In this document: positions 7,448 to 15,801 of the stretch, piece by piece
Layout of the letters: each line of letters begins with the position of its first letter
Position numbering within the stretch: position 1 is the stretch's first letter
From: Chitinophaga solisilvae
GTDB taxonomy: Bacteria; Bacteroidota; Bacteroidia; Chitinophagales; Chitinophagaceae
NCBI RefSeq assembly: GCF_009928525.1
Contig: NZ_JAABOK010000002.1
Location: 124,001 to 188,000 of the forward strand
Reading direction: 5' to 3'
Length of the DNA: 64,000 nt
The notes under the pieces: generated by a model
Told to the model about the DNA's origin: nothing
The model's input: the letters and a program-made list of their open reading frames with translations, nothing else
The model's database searches: none
Made by a program: the position numbers and the translations under genes

Positions 7448-10400
7448 TTGGATTAAGAATTTTCTCATTATTAAATTCCTGAATAATGCTAAGTGGGTCA
7501 ACTCTTCCCTCAAATCCTCTCCCTACATTACTTTGAGTTCTTATTTCAAAATGTAAATGCTCCTGTTTGGTTTTTAATGACGATGCGTTACCAGTCTTAC
7601 CAGTATAGCCTATTATGGTACCTGCAGTAACAAGGTCACCAGGTTTGTATAATCCCTGGTTTTCTAAATGAGCATACATGAAATAATAGTTGGTATCTCC
7701 ATAATCACCATTTAAAATAATAACATGGCCATATGAATTAGAAAAGTAGGTAGCGTAAATATTGCCACTGACGCAAGCATATACCTTTGATCCAACTGGA
7801 GCATAAAAGTCCATACCCTGATGTTTACCACTTTTTCTTGCTTCAATAATCCCAAATTTACTCATGGCTGGATTCCATGTAGCATACCACCCCCTTAATT
7901 GAAGATTGTCAGTAGGATGATGCCATTGAAGGCAGACATTTTTCTTCTCATTTGCATCTCGTAGCATACAATCATTCTTACAGTCATTTTTTAAACTGAT
8001 CCCTTGAGCATATTTAGAATGTAGAATAGCTCCGACTTCTTTTTTAGTAACTATAGCATCTTTGTTTGTATCTAATCCTTTATTCTTAGTGTAGAAAAGT
8101 TTGTTGTCCCTTATGTCAGCATCTAAACTGAAAACTTCATGATCAGGAGCTTTTCCTATTAAGGAGGGGTTTAATATAGCCATGTAAAATTCATCTAAAG
8201 AATTAAGCTGGCCTTTAAATCTTTTAAGATAATGATATACATAGTCCAATTGCTCTATCTGATCCATATTGGCGAGTTTTCGTTTTGTAAGATGCATTTT
8301 GAACTTTCGGTTTATTTCATCAACTGCATCCTTGGTAAACTGCACCAACCCTACCGCATGTCTCTCCAACAGCCCATCCGTCAGCTTCTCCGGCAGCGGC
8401 ATATTCACCCTGCTATATCCACTTAACTGATAAGGTAAAAAGCCACCGCCTGTTTCAAATGCCATACATGTCATGAGGTGATTGGGATCTGCTTTCAGCT
8501 TCCTGGCTATCTCACGTACTTTCATCCGGAAGGCACAGCTTACTTTAGCTCCCCATACCAGTGAATCACAACCCTCGCTTCGTTGCTGAATATTGACACG
8601 TTCAATCACTGCTGCAGACCTGCTCCGGGTGGCGGGCGACAGCTGTATTTTATCATTCCTGTAAACCATTAATAGCTTTGTGTATACAGCGTTGTGATCC
8701 GGTAGTTGAATGACCGCATATACGAGGTATAGATGCATATTTACCGGCAGGTTTTTCAGATCTGCGGTGACCGGCAGCTCCCCTTTTTTATCGATGATTC
8801 CTTTACAGCGATAAAGGATGGTATCATCTTTTGTTAAGGAATGTATATCCGCTGCCGGGTATAAAGTAAGGGGTTTATTGAGGGGGGTGGGTTTGCGGGC
8901 AAGCAGGAAGGTAATATCCAGTTGCCTGCCAATCAGGTTGGTCGCATATATTTTGAGTATGGTTGCCTGTTTGATACTGATGACAAAATATTCTCTGCGA
9001 TCCTGCGCGTCTGTAAAATATGCCTGCCTGATTTTTCTTTCTTCATTGAGCTGCAGGTAATCTGCCGGATTCACGGGAAACGGTTGACCGTTTCCTTGTA
9101 TTTTCAGGCTGCCTGTTGGTTTTATTTTAAAGTAAAGTGTGGCTGATGGCTGATTCCATCCGGAGTTGATTTTCTGCCTGATGTTATCATCGGTATGCAT
9201 GGTGTAATAAACGCCGGCTGTTGCAGGAAGTTTTATCTGTTGGGAAAGCAGCAACTGTTCCCGCATGGTTTGTCTGGCAAAAACTTCCAGTAAAACAGTT
9301 TCTTCTTCCAGCCCAGCCTGCTCAAAGTAAATACAGATATCCTGGCCGTAACCTGCCTTACGGATAATGTTTCCATCGCTGTCCGCCCATTTGCCGCTAT
9401 GTACTGCAGGGGTGATTACCTGGAATTCCAGGCGCCCTTCGCAGGTTTTATCATAGAGATAAGCATACAGCGTATATTTTCCATGATGGCTGAAGGTATG
9501 GCTGAAATCCTGTATGCCGCTGGCAGTAGTACTTTCAGGGCCATCGAGCTGCCATTTCAGTTTATGCACTTCTTTTTCGCTGAATACCGGGAATATCATC
9601 TCTGATACAGAGAAGGTAACAGGAATACCGGTATGCGGCCGTTTATTGCTGCTGATGGCCCTTACAGCATTATTACTCACGGTAATAAAGGTGTATGCAT
9701 AACTGGTTTCCGTAGTAACAGAGATGGTGTACCAGCCGGTGGCCGGAAATGTCTGCGTAATGCTGGTGGCCGCCGGAGCGCTTTCCAGTACGATCCCGTT
9801 GCCGGCAGCATCTTCCTGCCGCCAGGAGATATTCGTTGCAGTTGTACATCCTGAAAGCGTAAACGTTACCCGCTGATCAGGACGTATAGTCGTTGCCGTG
9901 GATTTTATGGTGAACGGCTGGTTATCTGTAACGGTGATATTCTTCGCGGTCATATCGGTTCCATCTTCTCCGCTGAAAAGCCGTAGTATATAACTTCCCG
10001 CTATGTCGAACCGGTATTCAAAGCAGCTTTCTCCCGATGCCATGGAAATAAGACAGCCGTCGGTATCTGATAAATACCAGCGCAGAATGACCGGATCCGT
10101 GCCTGCTGCTGATGATGGTAATGCGTTGTAGCAGCCTGATTGCCCGCAGCTTAGGGTGGCTGGCCCTTCTATGGAAAAGCCACTTGTGGCTGCCGCTTTG
10201 TGTTGCTGCGCATGGCGGTCATTGTTATGATCCGTATTCCCGTCGTGCTGCTGGCATACAGCTTCCTGCTTCTCCGCATGTTCTGGCTGCTGGTTATCGG
10301 TCTGGCTGCCTGTAGCCTGTCCATGTGAAATAATCCGGATACGGCCACCCCGCGAAAGACAGGTGGCGGAGCTGTCATCTGTTAAGGGTGGTGCATTACC

Positions 10401-10679
10401 TGCTTCGCTAAGATGAAGTACAGCAGATGTTGCCTGCCATTGCAACTGCGCAGTGCAGGGTTCAGGTTTACCCGTTGCCACACAGGTCCGGAAGTTAATG
10501 GAACGGATGCTGTTATCCTGTGTGGTGGCAATCAGTTTCTCTGATCCTTTGCTGTCATTGATATAATATTTGTGATGGGAAGTGACCTGTATAATAGCCG
10601 GTACAACTGATTTATCACAGCTGCAGACAGCTCCTTCACATACCAGGTGTACAGGGGTTTCCTTGGATGAATTCAACAT
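7425..10679 (-). CDS. DUF4280 (PAAR-like) effector with lysozyme-like and M23 peptidase domains
   Basis: A 1084-residue modular protein with no signal peptide. Residues 1-120 are a DUF4280/PAAR-like domain (CEGAVCSCDKS, the KLIATTQDN block, GGRIRIISHGQ). Residues 170-430 look like PKD/Ig-like repeats. About 430-690 is of unknown type. Residues 703-895 are a lysozyme/transglycosylase-like domain (MAFETGGG, likely catalytic E742; later HAVGLVQFT) carrying an EF-hand-like loop D870-E881. Residues 920-1070 are an M23 (LytM) endopeptidase with H953/D957 and HLH 1041-1043. It should sit on the VgrG tip and cut both glycan and peptide bonds of a rival's wall. Sequence 5' of about 8335 has normal GC content; 3' of it is AT-rich. 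Confidence 0.88.
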   Translation of the reverse strand: MLNSSKETPVHLVCEGAVCSCDKSVVPAIIQVTSHHKYYINDSKGSEKLIATTQDNSIRSINFRTCVATGKPEPCTAQLQWQATSAVLHLSEAGNAPPLTDDSSATCLSRGGRIRIISHGQATGSQTDNQQPEHAEKQEAVCQQHDGNTDHNNDRHAQQHKAAATSGFSIEGPATLSCGQSGCYNALPSSAAGTDPVILRWYLSDTDGCLISMASGESCFEYRFDIAGSYILRLFSGEDGTDMTAKNITVTDNQPFTIKSTATTIRPDQRVTFTLSGCTTATNISWRQEDAAGNGIVLESAPAATSITQTFPATGWYTISVTTETSYAYTFITVSNNAVRAISSNKRPHTGIPVTFSVSEMIFPVFSEKEVHKLKWQLDGPESTTASGIQDFSHTFSHHGKYTLYAYLYDKTCEGRLEFQVITPAVHSGKWADSDGNIIRKAGYGQDICIYFEQAGLEEETVLLEVFARQTMREQLLLSQQIKLPATAGVYYTMHTDDNIRQKINSGWNQPSATLYFKIKPTGSLKIQGNGQPFPVNPADYLQLNEERKIRQAYFTDAQDRREYFVISIKQATILKIYATNLIGRQLDITFLLARKPTPLNKPLTLYPAADIHSLTKDDTILYRCKGIIDKKGELPVTADLKNLPVNMHLYLVYAVIQLPDHNAVYTKLLMVYRNDKIQLSPATRSRSAAVIERVNIQQRSEGCDSLVWGAKVSCAFRMKVREIARKLKADPNHLMTCMAFETGGGFLPYQLSGYSRVNMPLPEKLTDGLLERHAVGLVQFTKDAVDEINRKFKMHLTKRKLANMDQIEQLDYVYHYLKRFKGQLNSLDEFYMAILNPSLIGKAPDHEVFSLDADIRDNKLFYTKNKGLDTNKDAIVTKKEVGAILHSKYAQGISLKNDCKNDCMLRDANEKKNVCLQWHHPTDNLQLRGWYATWNPAMSKFGIIEARKSGKHQGMDFYAPVGSKVYACVSGNIYATYFSNSYGHVIILNGDYGDTNYYFMYAHLENQGLYKPGDLVTAGTIIGYTGKTGNASSLKTKQEHLHFEIRTQSNVGRGFEGRVDPLSIIQEFNNEKILNPNENQQHA

Positions 10680-10694
10680 GGGGTTCTCATTTAA

Positions 10695-12536
10695 TCATGA
10701 TAGTTTTACTTTTTCTGCACCTTTGATAACAACTGTTTTGGAAGAGGAGAGCGTGATGTTTTCTTTCAGGCTGCTGATCCGGATATGATCGGCCTGCTCT
10801 TCCAGTCTGGCGGAAGTACGTGTGAAGTTTTCCCATGCCTGCTGCGTGATATGCGCCGCCAGTGTGGTCGCATGCGTACCGGCATAGGTACTGTGACTTT
10901 CTCCCGCTCCCTGTGTGATATTCTCTCCGGCATGTATATCAATGTTATCTGTAGCCTGCAGGCTTATTTCCCGCGCATTTAGCAGCAACCGGCCCGGAGA
11001 GGTGATGGTGATATTCCCGCGGGCTGTATCCAGGATGACGGAGTTACCGCTTTTATCCCTGATGTGCAGCTGTTCTGCTCCGCTGGTATCGTCCAGCCGG
11101 ATAGTATGTCCACTGCGTGTTTTAATAACCTTCAGGTTATTGCCGGCATCTCCGAATTGCGTATGGTCCTTGCCGTTATACATGCTGCCCAGTATAAAAG
11201 GCAGTTCCGGATTACCACCTTCAAAGTCTGCCCATACCTCTTCTCCTTTCTCAGGGAGGAAGTAAAATCCTTTGCCATCGCCGCTATGCGGAGATACTAT
11301 TCTGACCCAGGGCGAGTTGCCCTGCTGCTGCCACCTGAATTTTATACGGATACGGCCCAACCCGGCAGGGTCATGGTTATCTGTTACAACAGCGCTCTGT
11401 GCTTCACAGCGGGGGGCTGCGAATGGCGCCGGTGATGGTTTGCAGCAGTCTGTAGGTATGGCGCTGAATGTATTGTTGTAGGCGCCGTCGCCGTTGCAGT
11501 GGTGCGTGATCTGGGTAATGGTAAAATCTCCTTCCAGTTCTGGCGACGGTACTTTTTCTTCCTTGATAACGGAACCGGCTATACGAACAAGTGGCATTTC
11601 GCGGGCCCGGATAGTATCACCTATCCGTATGCCAGGATTCCTGCTGCTACCGTTTAACTGTACCAGCGTTGACAGATGACAGGCTGTATACCGCTGCTGC
11701 TGCGCCGATAGCTGCTCCCGGAGATCATTACCCTGATATATCTGCAGCTTGCCTGCGGATTTTGATGGAAACAACCGGTTACTTACCTGCAGTGCATGAT
11801 GGTTGTGTTCATTGCAGCTGCGTTGTAATGCATTGGCTGTATCTGCGGCTATCCAGTGATGGTGCAGATAATCATAAACGCCGATATTGCTGTTGTTGGA
11901 TTTTATACGTAAGGACAAATCAAAGTCTGCCAGGTCGGAGGGATGCGTCAGTGTTATTTTCCGCGGAGTATAATTCCCGAAGATCAGCCGCTGGCCGTCA
12001 TAAAAGAACCATTCCCCGAAACGTGCCGCCAGCCTTCGCAGGAAGGCATAGTTACTTTCCCGGTATTGTACCAGATAGGGATGAACAGATTGATTAGCTG
12101 GTGTAACGCGGGTATTAATGTATGGTGTAACATCTTTACTGCAACCGGTTACAATAGCGGATAGAGACTGTTCTTCATACACCTGCATATGTGGGTCGCC
12201 ATCTAGCAGTATATCCGGACTTTCTCCTTTCAACGTACAGAAACCGCCGGAGCTGTCACCTTCTTTACCAGCATGAACAGCAGTAATGATGCCGGTGAAG
12301 CTGAGCGGTTTCAGCTGTGGTAACGGCTCCCGCGCTGCAATATGAACATTCAGCGGTTTACCCAGCAGGCTGCGCGTACTGCTGAACAAACTACCTTCCT
12401 GCTGCCTGAGCCATCCGCTGTGAATCTGTAATTCAAAGGTATGATGGCCATGCATATCCTGCCGGATAAGCAATTGCCGGTAATGCCGGAATTCCTTCCT
12501 GTCTATATAAATGAGGGTTATTGTATTCAGGGGCAT
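10695..12536 (-). CDS. type VI secretion system tip protein VgrG
   Basis: A 613-residue VgrG-type spike: a phage gp27-like N-terminal half (about 1-350, ending near LEGDFTITQITHHCNGDG), an OB-fold/gp5 region (about 385-470, with NDGK-like VVTDNHDPAGLGRIRIKF and SPHSGDGKGFYFLPEKGEEV), then a repetitive beta-helix needle to the C-terminus. It sits 50 bp downstream of tssD and 15 bp upstream of the DUF4280 effector, the normal order for a cargo cassette. It lacks a long C-terminal extension, so the toxic activity is carried by the separate DUF4280 protein. No sheath, baseplate or membrane-complex genes are in the window. Confidence 0.9.
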   Translation of the reverse strand: MPLNTITLIYIDRKEFRHYRQLLIRQDMHGHHTFELQIHSGWLRQQEGSLFSSTRSLLGKPLNVHIAAREPLPQLKPLSFTGIITAVHAGKEGDSSGGFCTLKGESPDILLDGDPHMQVYEEQSLSAIVTGCSKDVTPYINTRVTPANQSVHPYLVQYRESNYAFLRRLAARFGEWFFYDGQRLIFGNYTPRKITLTHPSDLADFDLSLRIKSNNSNIGVYDYLHHHWIAADTANALQRSCNEHNHHALQVSNRLFPSKSAGKLQIYQGNDLREQLSAQQQRYTACHLSTLVQLNGSSRNPGIRIGDTIRAREMPLVRIAGSVIKEEKVPSPELEGDFTITQITHHCNGDGAYNNTFSAIPTDCCKPSPAPFAAPRCEAQSAVVTDNHDPAGLGRIRIKFRWQQQGNSPWVRIVSPHSGDGKGFYFLPEKGEEVWADFEGGNPELPFILGSMYNGKDHTQFGDAGNNLKVIKTRSGHTIRLDDTSGAEQLHIRDKSGNSVILDTARGNITITSPGRLLLNAREISLQATDNIDIHAGENITQGAGESHSTYAGTHATTLAAHITQQAWENFTRTSARLEEQADHIRISSLKENITLSSSKTVVIKGAEKVKLS

Positions 12537-12586
12537 AACAATTTAATTTTGAGGATAACAGATATGGATATATGTTTTTGTGCGCT

Positions 12587-12976
12587 TTATGCCGGCCAGG
12601 GATTGCGGAATACAGACTGATTCAGCGCCAGTTCCCGCGCCGATAACTGCAACCTGACCTGCATAGGATGCTCTCCGCTGGCGCTGAAATGCTCGCTGTA
12701 CTTTACGCAATACGCATCCGTAAAACGGAGTTCCTTCAAGCGGGAAATCGTATCTCTCCGTAAGAAAGTTATAACACCATTTTTTGTTTGCGTATCAGAA
12801 ATCATCCAGTCAAACAAACGCGTGTTGCCGCCAGACTCGATAATAATATGTATAGTGCCGCCACAGGGCCGTGCAGAAGGCTTCCCGCACTCATCCATCA
12901 TTTGCAGAAAAGTAAAATGACATTCCAGCACGTTCATTTCTTCTCCCTCTATTGTAAAAATTGCTTTAAAAGACAT
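12587..12976 (-). CDS. tssD: type VI secretion tube protein TssD (Hcp), Bacteroidota type
   Basis: A 129-residue protein matching the Bacteroidota TssD/Hcp family in length and pattern: N-terminal MSFKAIFTIEGEEMNVLECH, central GGTIHIIIESGG, and a C-terminal LSARELALN segment. TssD rings stack into the inner tube that is expelled with VgrG. It is the first gene of the minus-strand cassette, so it probably carries the promoter upstream of it; I could not see a clear TAnnTTTG there. Confidence 0.85.
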   Translation of the reverse strand: MSFKAIFTIEGEEMNVLECHFTFLQMMDECGKPSARPCGGTIHIIIESGGNTRLFDWMISDTQTKNGVITFLRRDTISRLKELRFTDAYCVKYSEHFSASGEHPMQVRLQLSARELALNQSVFRNPWPA

Positions 12977-13350
12977 AATACTGCTGATTTGATATTTTAT
13001 TAATCAACAGGATATGTAAGATGAAGACTGGGGCTGATTTTCACAGACAATTGCCGTATCCGGCGTATCGCTTTTATAATAGAACGATCATGGTTTTCAT
13101 TGGTAATTGAATTTACAAATAAATCCTTTTACAGCATGATAAATTACCGGTTTTTTTTAAAAATGGTATAGATTTATTACCACTTATATAAATTAGTAAG
13201 GGTGATATTATTAGATTTTGTAGCTTAGCGCTACTTTTTAGTCGTGTGGTTGATTGTCCCGCCACGTCCGTTAAACAGTTTTCCCACTTAATTATTCACT
13301 GGTTTTGCTTATAAATTTTTTCTGACCACCATTGGTTCAGATTTTGGTTG
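12977..13350. other. AT-rich intergenic stretch upstream of tssD
   Basis: About 370 bp with no reading frame of note. It must hold the promoter of the type VI cassette, but neither a TAnnTTTG element on the minus strand nor a clear RNA structure is visible. Confidence 0.5.
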
Positions 13351-13379
13351 AAAAAGAAAGGGGCTGTTTTTACAGCCCC
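13351..13379 (-). terminator. intrinsic terminator of the DUF983 gene
   Basis: Stem 13360-13367 with 13372-13379 (GGGGCTGT/ACAGCCCC), loop TTTT; on the minus strand it is followed by CTTTCTTTTT. Confidence 0.8.
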
Positions 13380-13406
13380 CTGTTTTTTTAAACCATTCAA
13401 GGAAAA

Positions 13407-13829
13407 TTATTTATTCTTTCCGGCTTCCTCTACTGCATCTTCATCATAGTAAACAAAGAAATACAGATAAATCACCCTGGAAATACGCATCAGCCATGGC
13501 TGTATCAATACCAGCAATACGCCGTTTACACCAAGCCAGATGAAAATACTGTTGTCTCTCCAGGTTATGCCGAAAAATACTGCATACCAGATAAGGTTAA
13601 ATACGCTGAAAGCAACAGATAAAGCATAACTCACATACCCCGTTCCAAACCAGAAACCGGTCTCCAGTTCATACTTCTGACCGCATACCGGGCAGTTGTC
13701 ATACATGTTAAAGATCTTCGAGAATTTAACATGAAATGGATTTTTGTCTTTGAACATATCTCCTCTGCGACATTTCGGACATCTCATGGTCAACAGACTC
13801 CATAAATAATTCGGACGCTTATGCTTCAT
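13407..13829 (-). CDS. DUF983 family membrane protein with zinc ribbon
   Basis: A 140-residue protein. Two CxxC pairs (CPKCRRGDMF near residue 18 and CPVCGQKYE near 45) form a likely zinc ribbon, followed by two transmembrane segments (about 63-85 and 90-115). This is the DUF983 layout; the function is unknown. It lies about 45 bp downstream of the ABC exporter on the same strand and may share its transcript. Confidence 0.85.
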   Translation of the reverse strand: MKHKRPNYLWSLLTMRCPKCRRGDMFKDKNPFHVKFSKIFNMYDNCPVCGQKYELETGFWFGTGYVSYALSVAFSVFNLIWYAVFFGITWRDNSIFIWLGVNGVLLVLIQPWLMRISRVIYLYFFVYYDEDAVEEAGKNK

Positions 13830-13874
13830 ACTATTGGATCAGTGATTCGCTACAAAAGTAAGCCTTTTAATTTA

Positions 13875-15653
13875 CTAGACTGTTTCCAGCTTGCGTTCCC
13901 CGATCTGCTGACGCCACATGGCGTAATAAAGACCTTTCTCTTCCAGTAATTCCTGGTGTCTGCCGGTTTCGACTATACGCCCTTTTTCAAGCACGTAAAT
14001 ACGGTCTGCATGCATAATGGTGCTCAAACGGTGGGCAATCATCACAGTAATATGCTGCTTAGAGGCGGTTACCTGTCTTACGGTTTTGGTAATCTCCTCT
14101 TCTGTTATAGAGTCCAGTGCAGATGTTGCCTCGTCAAATACCAGCAGCCGCGGTTTGCGTAACAGCGCCCGCGCAATGGATAAACGTTGCTTCTCCCCAC
14201 CGGAAATCTTGATACCACCTTCCCCGATCACCGTTTCCAGTCCTTTGTCCGCACGTGCCAGCAACGAATAGCAGGATGCCTTATTCAGCGCTTCCATGAT
14301 CTCGGCATCTGTTGCACCCGGATTTACAAAGAGCAGGTTTTCTTTGATAGTACCGGCAAACAGTTGTGTATCCTGCGTTACAAAGCCTACCTGGTGGCGC
14401 AGTTCTTCCATGTCTACCTCGTTGGCATCAGTGCCGTTGTATAGGATATGTCCTTCATTCGGCTTGTACAAGCCTACCAATAATTTCACCAGTGTGGTTT
14501 TACCTGAGCCCGACGGGCCTACAAAGGCAATGGTTTCTCCTACCTGTACAGAGAAATTCACCTGGTCCAGCGCCTTTGTGGTGGCTGTAAGGTGTTTAAA
14601 TCCAACCTGGCGGAAATCCAGGTGATCTATTTTGTTGATCCGTATAGGATTGGCAGGCATCTGCTCTACGGGTGTATTCAGTATGCTCTGGAAGTTCAGC
14701 AGCGATACCTGCGCCTCCCTGTAGTTCAGGATGATATTGCCCAGCTCCTGTAAAGGCCCGAAAATGAAGAAGGAATACAGCTGTAAGGTCATCAGCTGGC
14801 CAATGGATACAATATCCCGGTAGATGTAGAACAATAACAGGAATAATATGGCCTGCCGCATCAGGTTAACAAAGGTTCCCTGCACAAAGCTGATGCTGCG
14901 GATGCTCCGCACCTTCTTTAATTCCAGCATCAGGATTTTCAGCGTGGTGGAATTTAACCGGCGTACTTCCTGCTGGGTGAGCCCCAGACTTTTCACCAGC
15001 TCAATATTACGCAGCGATTCTGTAGTGGAACCCGCAAGCGCCGTGGTTTCCTTCACAATCGTTTTCTGTATCACCTTGATTTTTTTACTGAGTACATTCA
15101 TCAGTAAACTGAGTAATACAGAACCGCCCAGGTAAACCAGTACCAGGGTCCAATGAACACTGATGGCATATACCATGACGAAGATGACGCCGATCAGCGC
15201 CACAAATAATACATTGACAAAAGAGGTGATGAATTTTTCGCAGTCAGTTCTCACTTTCTGCAGAATAGCCAGCGTTTCTCCGCTGCGCTGGTCCTCAAAC
15301 TGCTGATAAGGCAGGCGCAAGGAATGTTTCAGCCCGTCTGTATATACCTGTGCGCCAAACTTCTGTACAATTACATTCACAAAATAATCCTGGAATGCCT
15401 TGGCTATCCTGGATATCATGGCCACACCGATGGCAGCCAGCAGTAGCAGGAGTACCCCGTTGAGATAGGAGCCTTCGCTGCGCGGCGATCCGCTCCCCTT
15501 CACCGTCACATGCGGGTGTGAGGCAAACTGATCGATGATTTTTCCGAAAATGTACGGATCCAGCAGTGAGAACAATTGATTCACTGCAGCAAGCAACAAG
15601 GCCAGTGCTATTAGTCCTTTATAGTTCTGTAAGTAACGTAGTAATAATTTCAT
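13875..15653 (-). CDS. ABC exporter, fused membrane and ATPase domains
   Basis: A 592-residue half-transporter of the lipid/multidrug exporter type: six transmembrane helices in residues 1-320, then an ATPase domain with Walker A GPSGSGKTTLVKLL, signature SGGEKQRLSIARALL, Walker B LLVFDEATSALD and the H-loop IAHRL. It should work as a homodimer in the inner membrane. The substrate cannot be told from sequence. An insert of about 15 residues rich in Gly/Ser near position 50 lies between the first two helices. Confidence 0.9.
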   Translation of the reverse strand: MKLLLRYLQNYKGLIALALLLAAVNQLFSLLDPYIFGKIIDQFASHPHVTVKGSGSPRSEGSYLNGVLLLLLAAIGVAMISRIAKAFQDYFVNVIVQKFGAQVYTDGLKHSLRLPYQQFEDQRSGETLAILQKVRTDCEKFITSFVNVLFVALIGVIFVMVYAISVHWTLVLVYLGGSVLLSLLMNVLSKKIKVIQKTIVKETTALAGSTTESLRNIELVKSLGLTQQEVRRLNSTTLKILMLELKKVRSIRSISFVQGTFVNLMRQAILFLLLFYIYRDIVSIGQLMTLQLYSFFIFGPLQELGNIILNYREAQVSLLNFQSILNTPVEQMPANPIRINKIDHLDFRQVGFKHLTATTKALDQVNFSVQVGETIAFVGPSGSGKTTLVKLLVGLYKPNEGHILYNGTDANEVDMEELRHQVGFVTQDTQLFAGTIKENLLFVNPGATDAEIMEALNKASCYSLLARADKGLETVIGEGGIKISGGEKQRLSIARALLRKPRLLVFDEATSALDSITEEEITKTVRQVTASKQHITVMIAHRLSTIMHADRIYVLEKGRIVETGRHQELLEEKGLYYAMWRQQIGERKLETV

Positions 15654-15801
15654 ATATCAGATTTCGAGCCTCAAAGTTACTGCATGTTACAACATATTAC
15701 AGTGTAAAACTGCGGTCATATTTTGGCCAAAATTCGTTAACTTAATATTAAGTTCTTTCCAGGTTCTGTGATAATGATTTACCCTCTTAAATCTCCACCA
15801 T

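Noticed and set aside
7425..8340. AT-rich segment as a separate or broken gene
   Set aside because: The reading frame continues without stop from the GC-rich part, and the domain order is sensible, so it is one intact gene.
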